Source of the DNA: Gigantopelta aegis
Taxonomy: Eukaryota > Mollusca > Gastropoda > Neomphalida > Peltospiridae
Direction of reading: 5' to 3'
DNA length: 64,000 nt
Assembly: GCF_016097555.1 (NCBI RefSeq)
Contig: NC_054702.1
Coordinates: forward strand, 84,996,175-85,060,174
In this document: one piece after another, positions 11,450-22,171 of the stretch
How the letters are laid out: each line of letters begins with the position of its first letter
Numbering within the stretch: the first letter of the stretch is position 1
The notes under the pieces: model-generated
The model's input: the letters and a program-made list of their open reading frames with translations, nothing else
What the model was told of the DNA's origin: nothing
Databases searched by the model: none
Translations under genes and position numbers: made by a program

Positions 11450-11800
11450 TTAAAGGGACAGACCCTAGTTTCAGCGCACGAAAATGCACACTAAGTTTAG
11501 TTAATCTACAGACCTGTAACACATTTGGATTAAAGTTACAATTGAGTGAAACATGAGTCTATGACTTTGAAATGATGAAATACCCTCTACAAATAGACTA
11601 AAAGTCGACTCCATAACTGTTATTTCTCAGACGCACGTGCGTTTTTAAAAATATGATAAATGCCAGGATGACCAAAAACACTTCGAATGTACGGAAATGG
11701 ATAATCTAAACAATAAAATCTAAGTAAAGTATGATTTCAGTTATCAAAAACGGTAAAAAAATACGCTTTATTATTTAAAAACTAGGGTATGTCCCTTTAA
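11450..11800. mobile_element. TTAA-flanked MITE (piggyBac-like), copy 1
   Basis: Ends are TTAAAGGGACAGACCCTAG and CTAGGGTATGTCCCTTTAA, an inverted pair bounded by the tetranucleotide TTAA, the target used by piggyBac transposons. 351 bp, no coding capacity. A second copy in opposite orientation lies in intron 5 of gene B (16555-16933); shared internal blocks include GTCTATGACTTTGAAAT-like and CGCACGTGCGTTTTTAAAAA-like sequence. Confidence 0.8.
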
Positions 11801-12002
11801 AACTATGTTTGTTGTACTATGATAATAAGAATTGTGTTTTAGTCGTAGATTTACGTTTACGTGCAAAACTAGGCTTACTATGCTTTGTGAAATTGGGCCC
11901 AGATGGTCGATGGTTCTAAGGTGGTAGGTTGGTAGGTTGTTGGATTGATGCATGCATGTGTTGATAATGGATAGGTGGATAGATCCATGGATCGATCGAT
12001 CG

Positions 12003-12335
12003 ACGAAAGGAAGGAAGGGCATGTTTTATTTAACGACGCACTCAACACATTTTATTTACGGTTATATGACGTCGGACATCTGGTTAAGGACCACATATAT
12101 ATTGAGAGAGGAAACCCGCTGTCGCCACTTCATGGGCTACTCTTTTCGATTAACAGCAAAGGATTTTTATATGCACCATCCCACAAACAGGATAACACAT
12201 ACCACGGTCTTTGATACCAATCGTGGTGCACTAGCTGGAACGAGAAATAGCCCAATGGGTCCACCGACGGGGATCGATCCTAGACTGACCGCGCATCAAG
12301 CAAGCGCTTTACCACTGGGCTACGTCCCGCCCTCG
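12003..12335 (-). repeat. SINE, full-length head 1 + tail A
   Basis: Minus orientation: GGGCGGGACGTAGCCCAGTG head with A box, B box (AGGATCGATCCCC), core, block GTAGCCCATGAAGTGGCGAC, then tail A ending TTAAATAAAACATG and a TTCC repeat. It ends about 250 bp before the start codon of gene B, so it may overlap that gene's promoter. Confidence 0.85.
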
Positions 12336-12581
12336 ACGGATGAAGGGAAAGGGATGGCTGGTTGATTCATTTGTTCTTTCATTCGTCATTCATCCAGATA
12401 CCCTTAACAAAGTATTTTATTTAAAACAGCGACATGTTTGACATTCATTTCATGCATACGATACGTTTAGCAAAGTCAGCTAAATAACATTAACAGGTGT
12501 CACCTGTCTAAAAATGAAAACTAGATAGTGCCTCCAAAAGATAAGGACAAAAGGTTTTTTTCCCGAATAAATACGTCTGCC

Positions 12582-14789
12582 ATGTTTTTGCTCGCGGTCT
12601 TGGTTACCGTGGTGATAGTGGGGGCCCAAGAACCTCACCCGTGCGGTAAGTGTCAGTTATTTATTCAGTCAGTCATTGTTTTACGGATCCATATCAAATT
12701 AAGGTTCAAGCAGGGTGTCATGTTTCAAGACAACACATCATTATCTATCACGAATGCCTGTGCCTGACGAGGGTTAATGACTAGTGATTTGTGTGAAAAC
12801 TGAAACGTATGCTTATAGATAGATTTGATTGTTTTGTTGGTTTTTTGTTTGTTTCGTGTTTTACACAAGAATGACTACAAATATATTTTTGACTGTTTTG
12901 CTAATAAATATAAATATATTCCCAATACATAGTGTAGACTATTGTGCAACTCCAGAAATCTACCATGTGATGGCAGTGACATGATGAATGACAAACAGTT
13001 TATGTTTACAAGAACGTTGGCAACCTCGCAGACCCCACAGCTTCGTTGAATACGCTTATTCATCCCCGTCAGTGGGCCCATTGGGCTATTTGTCGTCTCG
13101 GTAAGTGCACCGCGACTGGTATATCAAAGGCCGTGATCTATGCTATCCTGTCTGTGGAATGATATAAAAGATCCCTTGCTACTAATGGAAAAATGTAGCA
13201 GGTTTCCTCTCTAAGACCATATATCAATATTACCAAATGTTTGACATCCAATAGCCGATGATTAATAAATCAATGTGCTCTAGTGGTGTCATTAAACAAA
13301 AGAAACTTTTAACTTTAAATTCAAGCGTAAACATGCAGGTATCTTGTTTTTCAGAAAGTCCCAAGCAATTTGAAGGGAGACAAGCAACTGTAAGTAAATC
13401 ACGGTGTTGGATGGAACTTGCCCCGAGGGTGAGGGTGGGTAGGTAGGTGGTGATGGTGGTGGATAGACAGGCTCCCACAGATTTAGAGTCCTTAACAGTT
13501 AAATGATTTGTTTGAAGCTTACATTAAATTTATTTTTATATTACAAAATGAATTTGATACATCCAGTTTATACTGATACCTTAAGCTGATGTCCATAATA
13601 TAACACGCAAAACCGTTTTAACAGTATCTGACCGTACTGATCTATGAACTTACTCGATGCAGCACTTAGAAAAGATCTTTTTTGTGTTCATGTCCAGTCG
13701 ACTACCGAACACAAATCGTGCTAAATATTGCGTACAAAGCTGAATTCCATAAATATACACCCGCGGCTAATGAGAGCTAGCCGTTCGGCCATTTACCTTT
13801 CGACCGACCGTTCAAAATTGCGCCAAATTCCCTCAATCAAAATTGCGCACCCTTTTCTCTTTGGCATTTAACTGCTCCATTCAAATTCCATAGCATCACC
13901 ACCACCCCCACCCGCCTGCTACCGATTTGATCGGGCTGCTGGTGCTCCCTTGCACCTGCCAGTGCAGGCGGTCCCTCCTCTCCCCCCACCTTTCCTGTCA
14001 TGGACGGAGGAGCCGGCCAAGGCCGGCTCTTGTGACCACGACAGGCGTGCGCTACAACAGCTTGCTCTGAATGTGCACGTAAAACCCTATGACCTGACCT
14101 GAGAGCTAGCCATCTACATGGCGGGGGTATTTTTGGCGTGTGAAAAGTCTTGTGTAAACCCCCTCCCCTCCACACCTACTCAAGGGTTCCATCTAGTTAT
14201 ATATAGAAAACGGACCACACTCCTTGGGGGTCTATGGTAAGAACATTTAAATACAGGAACTACAGCTGTAGTAGAGGGCGTTGTGGGGCATTCTGTTTAT
14301 GTATCTTTATTCACTAAAAGATTCGGGCAAGACCGTCTTGGGCTAAAGTTCAGACATATGCAGGAAAACTACCCACGGCAGGGTATAGCAGAACAATCTA
14401 TTTATGAATTATATCAATTGAAAACGTTATCAATTACATAGTTGTATTAGTATATTTACTTAACTATACCATTTTAAAATTTGAAGTTAAAATATACTTT
14501 ATATTATATCATCTATGCCTATTGTCTTTTGTTGTGAATATTTGGTTATTTGGTTTATTCCTCTTTTTTTTAGTTTGACCACCAAAGAAAAAGTCAGATC
14601 TTCGCTCGTTTTGCCTACGATGACATCGAGAAGCGATTTCGTGAGATTGAAATAGAGCAGTTTGGTAAACAACACGCCTTCTACGACACACTGTACCTAC
14701 ATAATGTGGTTTGTAAACATTCACAACGTTTTCTAAATGTTTACTAGATTTTAATGTCATTTAAAGGAACTGGACCTATTTTTCACGAA

Positions 14790-14844
<55 letters not shown>

Positions 14845-17059
14845 CTGTTTTGTATTTATAAACATCGTTTGTGCTGCTATACAGTTCGGGACAACTAGAA
14901 ACATATTACAAAATGTATAGGCAAATTGCATAAATTGTAACTAATGTGTATTTTAATGGCAATAAGCTGCAATAGCCTAACATATAACATACAGCACCAA
15001 TAACTAGCGCCAGTGCCTTTAATAAATAATGTACCTCGTTGCTTTTATAACTCACCTAGATAGTACCGAAAGAACTGAACTAAACTCAGTCACGAATGAC
15101 AGGCAATAAAACGTATATTAAAATTATTTTATTAACAGCAGCAGCAGTATCACTAGCAGTAGCCAACAATATCAGTAACAGTAGGAATATCAATTGCAAT
15201 AGCAATAGCCGCAGCCGTCGCAGTAGCTGCAACAATGACAGTAACAGTGCTAGTAGTATTAGCAGTAATAGTAGCATCAGTATCACTCATGGGTTACCCT
15301 AGTAGTAACGGTAGCTACAGCAGTAGCCGTTTCAGTAGCAATGACAGTCATAGTATTAGTAGCAAATAGCAGTAGCACTTAGCAATAACAGTAACAGTAA
15401 CAGTAAATGTAGCAAAAATATATTGGTAGCATTTTTATTTTTTTTCATTAAACTGTGATTATTTTAGGGTTTAGAATACAAACTTGATCTTCGTACAAGG
15501 AAATGCAATGTGACAGCCATTACGTCGCCATTCCGTCCTTTCGCTATCCCGCCTGATGCAAAGTTCAAGGGTGCTGTTGTGTATGGAGCAGCCGGGATAC
15601 CCAATCAACACGTCAACCTCAACAGATTTGAAGGAGAAATGGGAGAACGTAAGAAAACATTCACTCACTAATCAGCAACTACTCACTCATTTTCATCTTC
15701 AGCATATACGCACGTACCCCACAGAAATAAAGGTGATCCATTGTAACGGTATATTCTTTGGGATGTTTTTCAATCATCCATCGCAAATGGATGGTAATTA
15801 TATTTATGACGGTGACACACTATCCAGACATATATATTATCAGATGCATTAATATTCATGTTTGTTATAAGTGTGACTGTTAACTGAAGTTAATGTTAGT
15901 GTGAGAGAAAACTTGCTCATGCTATAGCAAAGGATTTGTTAAGCATCTACTTGGGCATATTCAAACACATCCCTCCTTAAAATTCAGTCCTCGCCATTAC
16001 TCTCATCCAGGGAATAATTTATGGCCCTGGACAAATGTATTGTATTATATAGTAGGCCTATAATTACTTATACTGTTCTTATTTCAGTCCAGTTCGAAAT
16101 GTTCCACACTTCTCCGAACTGCATTCCCGTTCAAGTATCTTTCTTCAAAAACAGCACACGGGTTGTAAAACATAGGCAGTAAGTCATTATTATTTGATGT
16201 GCTCAAATGGAAGTTGCTTAAATGTATTATTAGGCCTATTATATTTTATTAGTAACGATGGTAGTAATGGTAATGATAGTAGTAGAAGTAGTACTAGTAG
16301 TGGCAGCAGCAGTAGTACCGATGGTGGTGGTGGTAGTAGTAGCAGCAACGTAAATTATATAAGACTTCAAATTAGTTTTAATGTCAGTGATCATCACGGA
16401 CAACTTAATTCTGTGCACCTCTTTTTATGACGATGCATTAACTTCAAAGTTTGTTTTGTTTAACACCACGAGGGCACATCGATTTATTAATCATTGGCTA
16501 TTGGATGTTAAACATTTGCTAATTTGACATTAATATCAAATCACTTCCATTTTGTTAAAGGGACATACCCTAGCTTTTAAACACTAAGGCATATTTTGGA
16601 CTATTATAGCCGTTTTTGATGACTGAAATCATACTTTACTTAGATTTTATGGCTTAGATTATCAGTATCCGTACATTAGGAGTGTTTTTGGTGATCCTGG
16701 TGTTTTTAATATCACAAAATGCATTTCTCATATTTTTAAAAACACGCGTGCGTCTGAGAAGTTACAGTTATGGAGTCGTGTTTTAGTCTATTTTTAGAGG
16801 GTATTTCAACATTTCAAAGTCACAGACTCATGTTTCACTCATGTGTAACTTTATCCACATGTGATACAGGTTTGTAGATTAAATAAACTTAGTGTTTATT
16901 TTTACGGGTTGAAACTAGGGTCTCTCCCTTTAAATTGTGTCAATTACATCATGAACGATAATTGACAATTTGTATTGTAGTTACTATAGTCGGTGTCATA
17001 AGTAGGACACTGCCCACCCACCACCTAACTCCGAAATGGGAAGCGCCAGAATATGCGTT

Positions 17060-17109
<50 letters not shown>

Positions 17110-17426
17110 TTGAAAGGCAATCTGGATTTGAATTTTTGTTTTTTAAAACTCAGATACCAAGAATGATTTTCATAATTCTCCAAGTTATTAGAACTCTGTT
17201 TTAATACAACCATATTAGATTATAAACATTCTGAATTGGGTGTATACAATAGGGCACACACACCCTTTTGTTCTCTTTCAGCTGATAATGTACAAACATC
17301 TTAGAATGATCTGGAATTAGGGATTTAAACTACAACCAATTTACTATTTATTACAGGTTTTACGACGTCTCCGTGGGAATCTCCGACCCAGAAGCCTTTA
17401 TTCCACCAAAGGACTGCATCAAATAG
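12582..17426 (+). CDS. Ependymin-related secreted protein, gene B (six exons)
   Basis: Coding exons: 12582-12645, 13355-13389, 14574-14708, 15468-15648, 16088-16178, 17357-17426 (stop TAG). Introns are all GT..AG with phases 1,0,0,1,2, and every exon has the same length as its gene A counterpart. The product is 191 residues. It has a signal peptide at 1-15 (MFLLAVLVTVVIVGA), PCESPKQFEGR from 20, cysteines at 21, 91, 150 and 189, CNVT at 91-94, and sequons at N92 and N160, the same positions as in A. By hand 79 of 191 residues match A with no gap. ESPKQFEG is the more family-typical form. A secreted ependymin-family glycoprotein (PF00811) is expected; its ligand is not known. An open frame continues upstream of the ATG without another ATG, so 12582 is preferred. 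Introns hold a SINE, a second dispersed repeat, AGY-rich tracts and a MITE. Confidence 0.92.
13060..13310 (+). repeat. SINE, truncated head 1 + tail B, intron 1 of gene B
   Basis: Starts just after the B box (CATCCCCGTCAGTGGGCCCA), passes through the core, and ends in TCTAGTGGTGTCATTAAAC. It ends about 45 bp before exon 2 of gene B, so it supplies DNA right next to the splice acceptor. Confidence 0.8.
13771..14111 (+). repeat. Dispersed SINE-like repeat with target duplication, copy 1
   Basis: TGAGAGCTAGCC occurs at 13771-13782 and 14100-14111 and flanks about 317 bp. The insert ends in short CTGAC-type repeats. A second copy, more than 90% identical by eye, lies at 54507-54835. Open frames through it on the minus strand appear in both copies and are repeat artefacts. 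I see no clear pol III boxes, so the class is uncertain. Confidence 0.75.
14791..14841. repeat. (TA)n microsatellite
   Basis: About 50 bases of TA in intron 3 of gene B. Confidence 0.9.
15137..15415. repeat. Cryptic AGY trinucleotide tract
   Basis: Imperfect AGC/AGT/ACA triplets over about 280 bases in intron 3 of gene B. The Ser/Asn-rich and Leu-rich frames through it are artefacts. Confidence 0.8.
16255..16352. repeat. Cryptic AGT/GGT triplet tract
   Basis: GATGGTAGTAATGG-type triplets in intron 5 of gene B, similar in style to the tract in intron 3. Confidence 0.75.
16555..16933. mobile_element. TTAA-flanked MITE (piggyBac-like), copy 2
   Basis: Starts TTAAAGGGACATACCCTAG and ends CTAGGGTCTCTCCCTTTAA. 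It is 379 bp, non-coding, in intron 5 of gene B, and inverted relative to copy 1 at 11450-11800. Confidence 0.8.
17060..17108. repeat. Poly(C) tract
   Basis: About 49 consecutive C in intron 5 of gene B. On the G-rich strand this could form a G-quadruplex, and the true length is likely uncertain in sequencing. Confidence 0.9.
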
Positions 17427-17608
17427 TGAACAGCTTTCTTTTAACTCATGCACATTCAAACGAATGTTCTGTTTGGGAAGCATTACTTTGTAAATCTTTG
17501 AAATGTTTAAGATAAATGGCATTTTAAAAATGTAATGAGCTTCTGTCATTTATTAACAAGAGGAATACAAACCATGTGAATATAGGCAAATTATCCGATT
17601 TATTTTTA

Positions 17609-17890
17609 TCAGTGACCTAGTAATTGTATGTGACAGCACCATCCCAAGTTGTTCCTACATGTGAGGTTTGATGGTCCTGTATGTATCTGTATACAAAATT
17701 TGGTCCGGAAAAGGATTTACTGTTATGTGCAGAAGACCGTGAAAAGTAGGTCACAGTGACCTAGTAATAGTACGCTACACATTGCCATCCCAAGTTGTTC
17801 CTACGTCTGAGGTTTGATGGTCCTATATGCATCTGTATGCAAGATATGATCCCGACAAGAAAAAGTTAACAGACGGATGGACAACGCACT
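17609..17890 (+). repeat. ~144-bp tandem repeat with AGGTCACAGTGACCT palindrome, locus 1
   Basis: Two units (the second starts about 144 bases after the first) with shared blocks CCATCCCAAGTTGTTCCTAC, AGGTTTGATGGTCCT and GCATCTGTATGCAAGATATG. It ends in AAAAAGTTAACAGACGGATG. The unit junction contains a perfect AGGTCA inverted repeat with 3-base spacer at 17748-17762. It lies 183 bp downstream of the gene B stop codon. Confidence 0.85.
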
Positions 17891-20838
17891 ACCATAATAC
17901 GACCCATCATAGACGGGCATATAAAAATGATATATATGATAGATATGTATTCTTTTAGATACCATATTTGAATTAAAAGAGATTGATAAACTTTTATGCA
18001 CCCTTTTCAAACTTTGACAAAAATGCACAAACAAATGCATACTTTTTTATATTTTTTATTGACAACACATGATTTGTACACAAATGATCATTGATGATAT
18101 GAAGTAAAACAAAAACCTAAACCACTTTTGATGAATTATATTATGAATCAAATGACAACAAAAATGAAAAACATAAATACTTAACACTGTAATTATTAAA
18201 AATTGATCAATTTACAATAGCTTTCGTTGCACGACAGAAGCTGGTTCTTTCATAGAGATGATAATGCTGTTATTTTGTGCCCGTTTTTTTTTTTCCTTCT
18301 AAACATGATATTATTGGTATAAAAAATTACAAAAAGGCAAACCGTAATGCTGGCTAAAATCACAAAACACCCATCCCGGGATATTTTCAAAACATTATTT
18401 GTGTTCATGAATATTGGTGGCAGGAACAATTCATGAAAAGTGAATGTATCCTGTCATTCCAGTGGCACCTGTCATGAACACAGCTTTTAAAGTGCAATTT
18501 TGCATTGCATATGAAACTGCGACTTCAACCAGTGTAACAATTACATCAAAATAACTGCAACAAGCAGACTGTGCTATATTATAGCATAAAAGGGCAACAA
18601 ATGAAATTTAATAATATACATAAGAATAACATGTTTAAAACTTGGAATGCAGTCTTTCCTTATAGGCTAAAAATGAGCAAGCTGCCAGAATATTTTGATT
18701 TTTAAAATTATATAAGTATGACTCATTATCGAAGGCAAACAGTTCCAAGTTCAGACAAATATACATTTTTGCATAGATATGGCATGCTACAAAAGCTATT
18801 GGACAAAGGACTAAATTTGTTTAGCTAATGCTGACATATGAAAAATAAACATTAGTAGTTTTTGCTTTGGTTTTACTCAAATTACACCTAGGAGATTGTT
18901 TTCTCAGGCATGGACTAGAAATATATTTTCTCTCATTATTATTATAATTGGAGGTGGTGTTGTTATTTAAGTTTGGAGGAAGAATTGTATGCAATAATTT
19001 TAAATACAATATATAACTTTTGAAATTACTACAATATTTGGCTTTATGGAAGCATGCTGTTTACTTAAAGCTGTGTTGGCTCAACAATAAACATGTTTCT
19101 ATTAAATTTCTGTAATATTTTTAAATGAAAGAAAAATTAAACCTAATAACATTTGATTTTATAGTAATTTATATAAAAATTCATAATTGAAATTACAAAA
19201 ATGGATAAATAATCAAAGATGCAGTCATTTATATACCAGTTGGTAATAGATATGTTCAATAATGCATATATTGCTTTGTAAAAAAAAAAAAAATTGAAAC
19301 TGCATGCAACCATCTCATCTCAAACAGACCAGCGTGCTATATTGTACATATATTCCTACTATATAGATACAGCTACTTTACAAACAAACCTGCATACACA
19401 CAAAAATCTACACATCTGCACATTTAGCACCTACTGAAAGTTAAGGCAAGCAAATGATATCACAAAACCTAAAGACAAATATTGTTATTCATCATTTAGA
19501 TGATTATCTTATAGTGTGCATACAGTATGTTTATTACATAGCTGTTCAATCTTACTATAGTGATAAAAGACATTTTGAAACCGTGTGATCAATGTATTTT
19601 GTATGGTACATAAGTGCTACATGGACCGGAACTTTTAAATGAGGAATTCCCTTTTTCTTTTTATTGCAGTTAGTGCCTTTTATTTACTGATGTCATATAT
19701 GATTTACAAATGACATCACATTGTATTTGAAACATTACAAGGCTGCTGCAGAGTATGATTCTTAACGTTAAGTAAATCCATAAAAGGAGTTTTGATCATA
19801 GATTTAAGAAAGTTGTTATAATGTTAAATTAAAAACCGTTTTTGTAAAACATAAAAGAAGGTATGTAATAAATACAACACTTCACATACCGGTACATTGT
19901 TTTCGCTTCCTATTTATTGCACTCGTTTATTTTGCGAAAGAACATACAACTTGACTGCTATGCGTCTCGTGGTAATATATTCTTGTGCAAAATAAACTTG
20001 TGCAATAAATAGGAAGCAAAAACAACGTATGTGAAGTTCTGTATATATATTGCAGTCTGACAATAAAACCCTAAATTTGTATCTAAATGCACGATGGGTG
20101 TTTATTGTTGTTATTCAATACCAGGGGAATATTTTGTATTTCCTGCAAAATATAACCTGTAACCAAGACATGCTACTATCTATAATTACTGAGTTTAATA
20201 AAACATTGCTGCAATTCTGAAAAACACATTCCATTTAAACATTTTGGAGAAAAAATGTCAACTATACCATCTGAAGCAAAATGGTCTGGCCCAATTAGAG
20301 ATCGATCTCCATACAAGCCCGGCTAATTATAGATATCTAACAAATGTTGCAGACAAAACAGTTGCAACTAGTTGACTATTTATGTGTCAGAATTTATTCC
20401 TATGTTTGGTTTGATAATATAAATGTCTCTAAAATAATAACTATTATTTATTGTTAACATTTCACCACTATGTTAAAGCATATTATGCACATCCTTCATA
20501 ATGCATTGAAGCTAAAAACACAATACTTATTAAAAAGTAACATGGCATTAGCATGACAATTACTGATGTCTCAGTGATACAGGCAATATCTTGAGCACCC
20601 TATACCACAATACCCGCAGAGAGCAGTAAATTTAAATGTTTAGTTTTTGATATAAGCAATAATGTACTGCTGATAATATGACACTGACATCTCTACATGA
20701 ATTCACTTGTGCATGGAAGCTTTTTACTGGATTAAACCAATTTTATAAGTAGTGACTTAAAATACATGTTCTTTGCACAAGGGCCATGTGACCGATTTCA
20801 GACTGAAAAACACAGAAACCAATTTTTTATGGTTTAAA
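17891..20838. other. AT-rich region, nothing recognised
   Basis: About 3 kb of AT-rich, low-repeat sequence with no recognisable exon on either strand. Short inverted segments near 19890-20030 (TTTCGCTTCCTATTTATTGC against the complement of GCAATAAATAGGAAGC) form a loose hairpin. It could be downstream UTR of the minus-strand gene at 24-47 kb, but nothing shows that directly. Confidence 0.35.
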
Positions 20839-22171
20839 TATACTTGGCACAAAAAATAAAGGAACTCCTATATCTGTATAGTTTGCATCTGAAAGGACCA
20901 TGTTACACTTGACCCAGCCAAATCCAAACCCAGGTCCATTGGCCATAAGTGTTGTCCCACACAGATGCAGCGTTCCTTACCCTTCATGGTTCAGCAGAAT
21001 CATGCATTGCACGTGTGTTGTAGGGTATACATTGGACACGATAACCTGCACTCCTCATTGCAGTAAAAATGCCTCCACGACAATACCTGACAGAGGAACA
21101 AAAATGGCAAAGCAATTGGGATGGTGCAGGCGGGACAGTCCCAGAATCAGGTGGCTCGATTCTTTCAAAAATCAAAAAGCGTGATTTCCCGGCTTGTAAC
21201 GTTACACCGCAAGACTGGTAACGTTACAATGAGGAGAGGAAGGGGACGACCCAAAAAGACAAACGTCAGACAAGATCAGCTGATACGGACTGTTGCTCTC
21301 AGGAACAGGTTCGTCACTGCACTGGAGATTAAGAGGGAGTTCCGTACTGCCACGGGAATACGACTGTCCAACTCTACTGTGGGGAACAGACTTCGTGCTG
21401 CTGGACTGAAAGCAAGACGTCCATTCAAAGGCGTGATCATGACTTTGAATCACCGACGTCAACGTTACCGATGGGCTCAACACCACCAGACACGAGCTTT
21501 GCATCACGTCATATTTTCCAACGAATCCAGGTTTTGTCTGATGGACGTAAACGTGTTTGGCGGCGGCGTGGTGAGCGTTATGTCAGAGCAACCATAATGG
21601 AACACGATTCTTACGGAGGTGGTAGTGTCATGGTCCGGGGTGGCATCACCTACGACAGGAGGACTGATCTGATTGTCATTCATGGTAACATGACAGGGCA
21701 GCGATACGTTAACGCGATCTTACGACCTGTAGTTGCTCCTATGGCAAACAGGATTGGACAGAACTTTGTCTTCCAAGATGACAATGCACGTCCACACAGG
21801 GCACGTGTTGCTACCGACTTCCTCACACAGCAAGGCATCGCTTCACTTCCCTGGCCAGCCAAATCTCCTGACATGTCCCCTATTGAACATTTGTGGGATG
21901 TTTTAGGCCGATCTGTTTGTGCTAGACAGCCTCAACCAGTCAATCGTGACGACTTTAGTGTTGCACTTCAGGAGGAATGGCGGCGCATTCCAAGGGCGAC
22001 AATCCGTCGCTTGATAGCCAGCATGCCATCTAGACGTCGTGCATGTGTTGCTGCACGTGGTGGACACACAAGATACTGAGAACATTACGTAGTGATTCTT
22101 TGTTTGCCTCTCAAATAAAGTTAACTTCCAGTAGTAAATCTGGGGTTCCTTTATTTTTTGTGCCACGTATA
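20839..22171 (+). mobile_element. Tc1-like DNA transposon, family 2
   Basis: Inverted ends: TACTTGGCACAAAAAATAAA on the left and the complement of TTTATTTTTTGTGCCACGTA on the right, with TA duplications at 20839-20840 and 22170-22171. About 1.33 kb. It carries one broken transposase gene on the + strand. Its ends and protein differ from family 1. Confidence 0.88.
21075..22076 (+). pseudogene. Tc1-like transposase (DD34E type), frameshifted
   Basis: Begins MPPRQYLTEEQK and ends GGHTRY before a TGA. It has a helix-turn-helix (QVARFFQKSKSVISRL), the linker RGRPKK, and a catalytic part with FQDDNARPHRAR and SPIEHLW; 34 residues separate that Asp and Glu. Two frameshifts are visible, one near 21110 and one near 21540. 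The first catalytic Asp is changed to Asn (FSNESRF where FSDESRF is usual). This copy is dead. Confidence 0.88.

Noticed and set aside
13837-14175. 112-residue open frame, minus strand
   Set aside because: The same frame recurs in the second copy of the dispersed repeat at 54.5 kb; it is part of the repeat.
15086-15302. Leu-rich and Ser/Asn-rich open frames on both strands
   Set aside because: Both are translations of an AGY triplet tract in intron 3 of gene B.
16962-17213. Poly-Pro and poly-Gly open frames
   Set aside because: They translate the poly(C) run in intron 5 of gene B.
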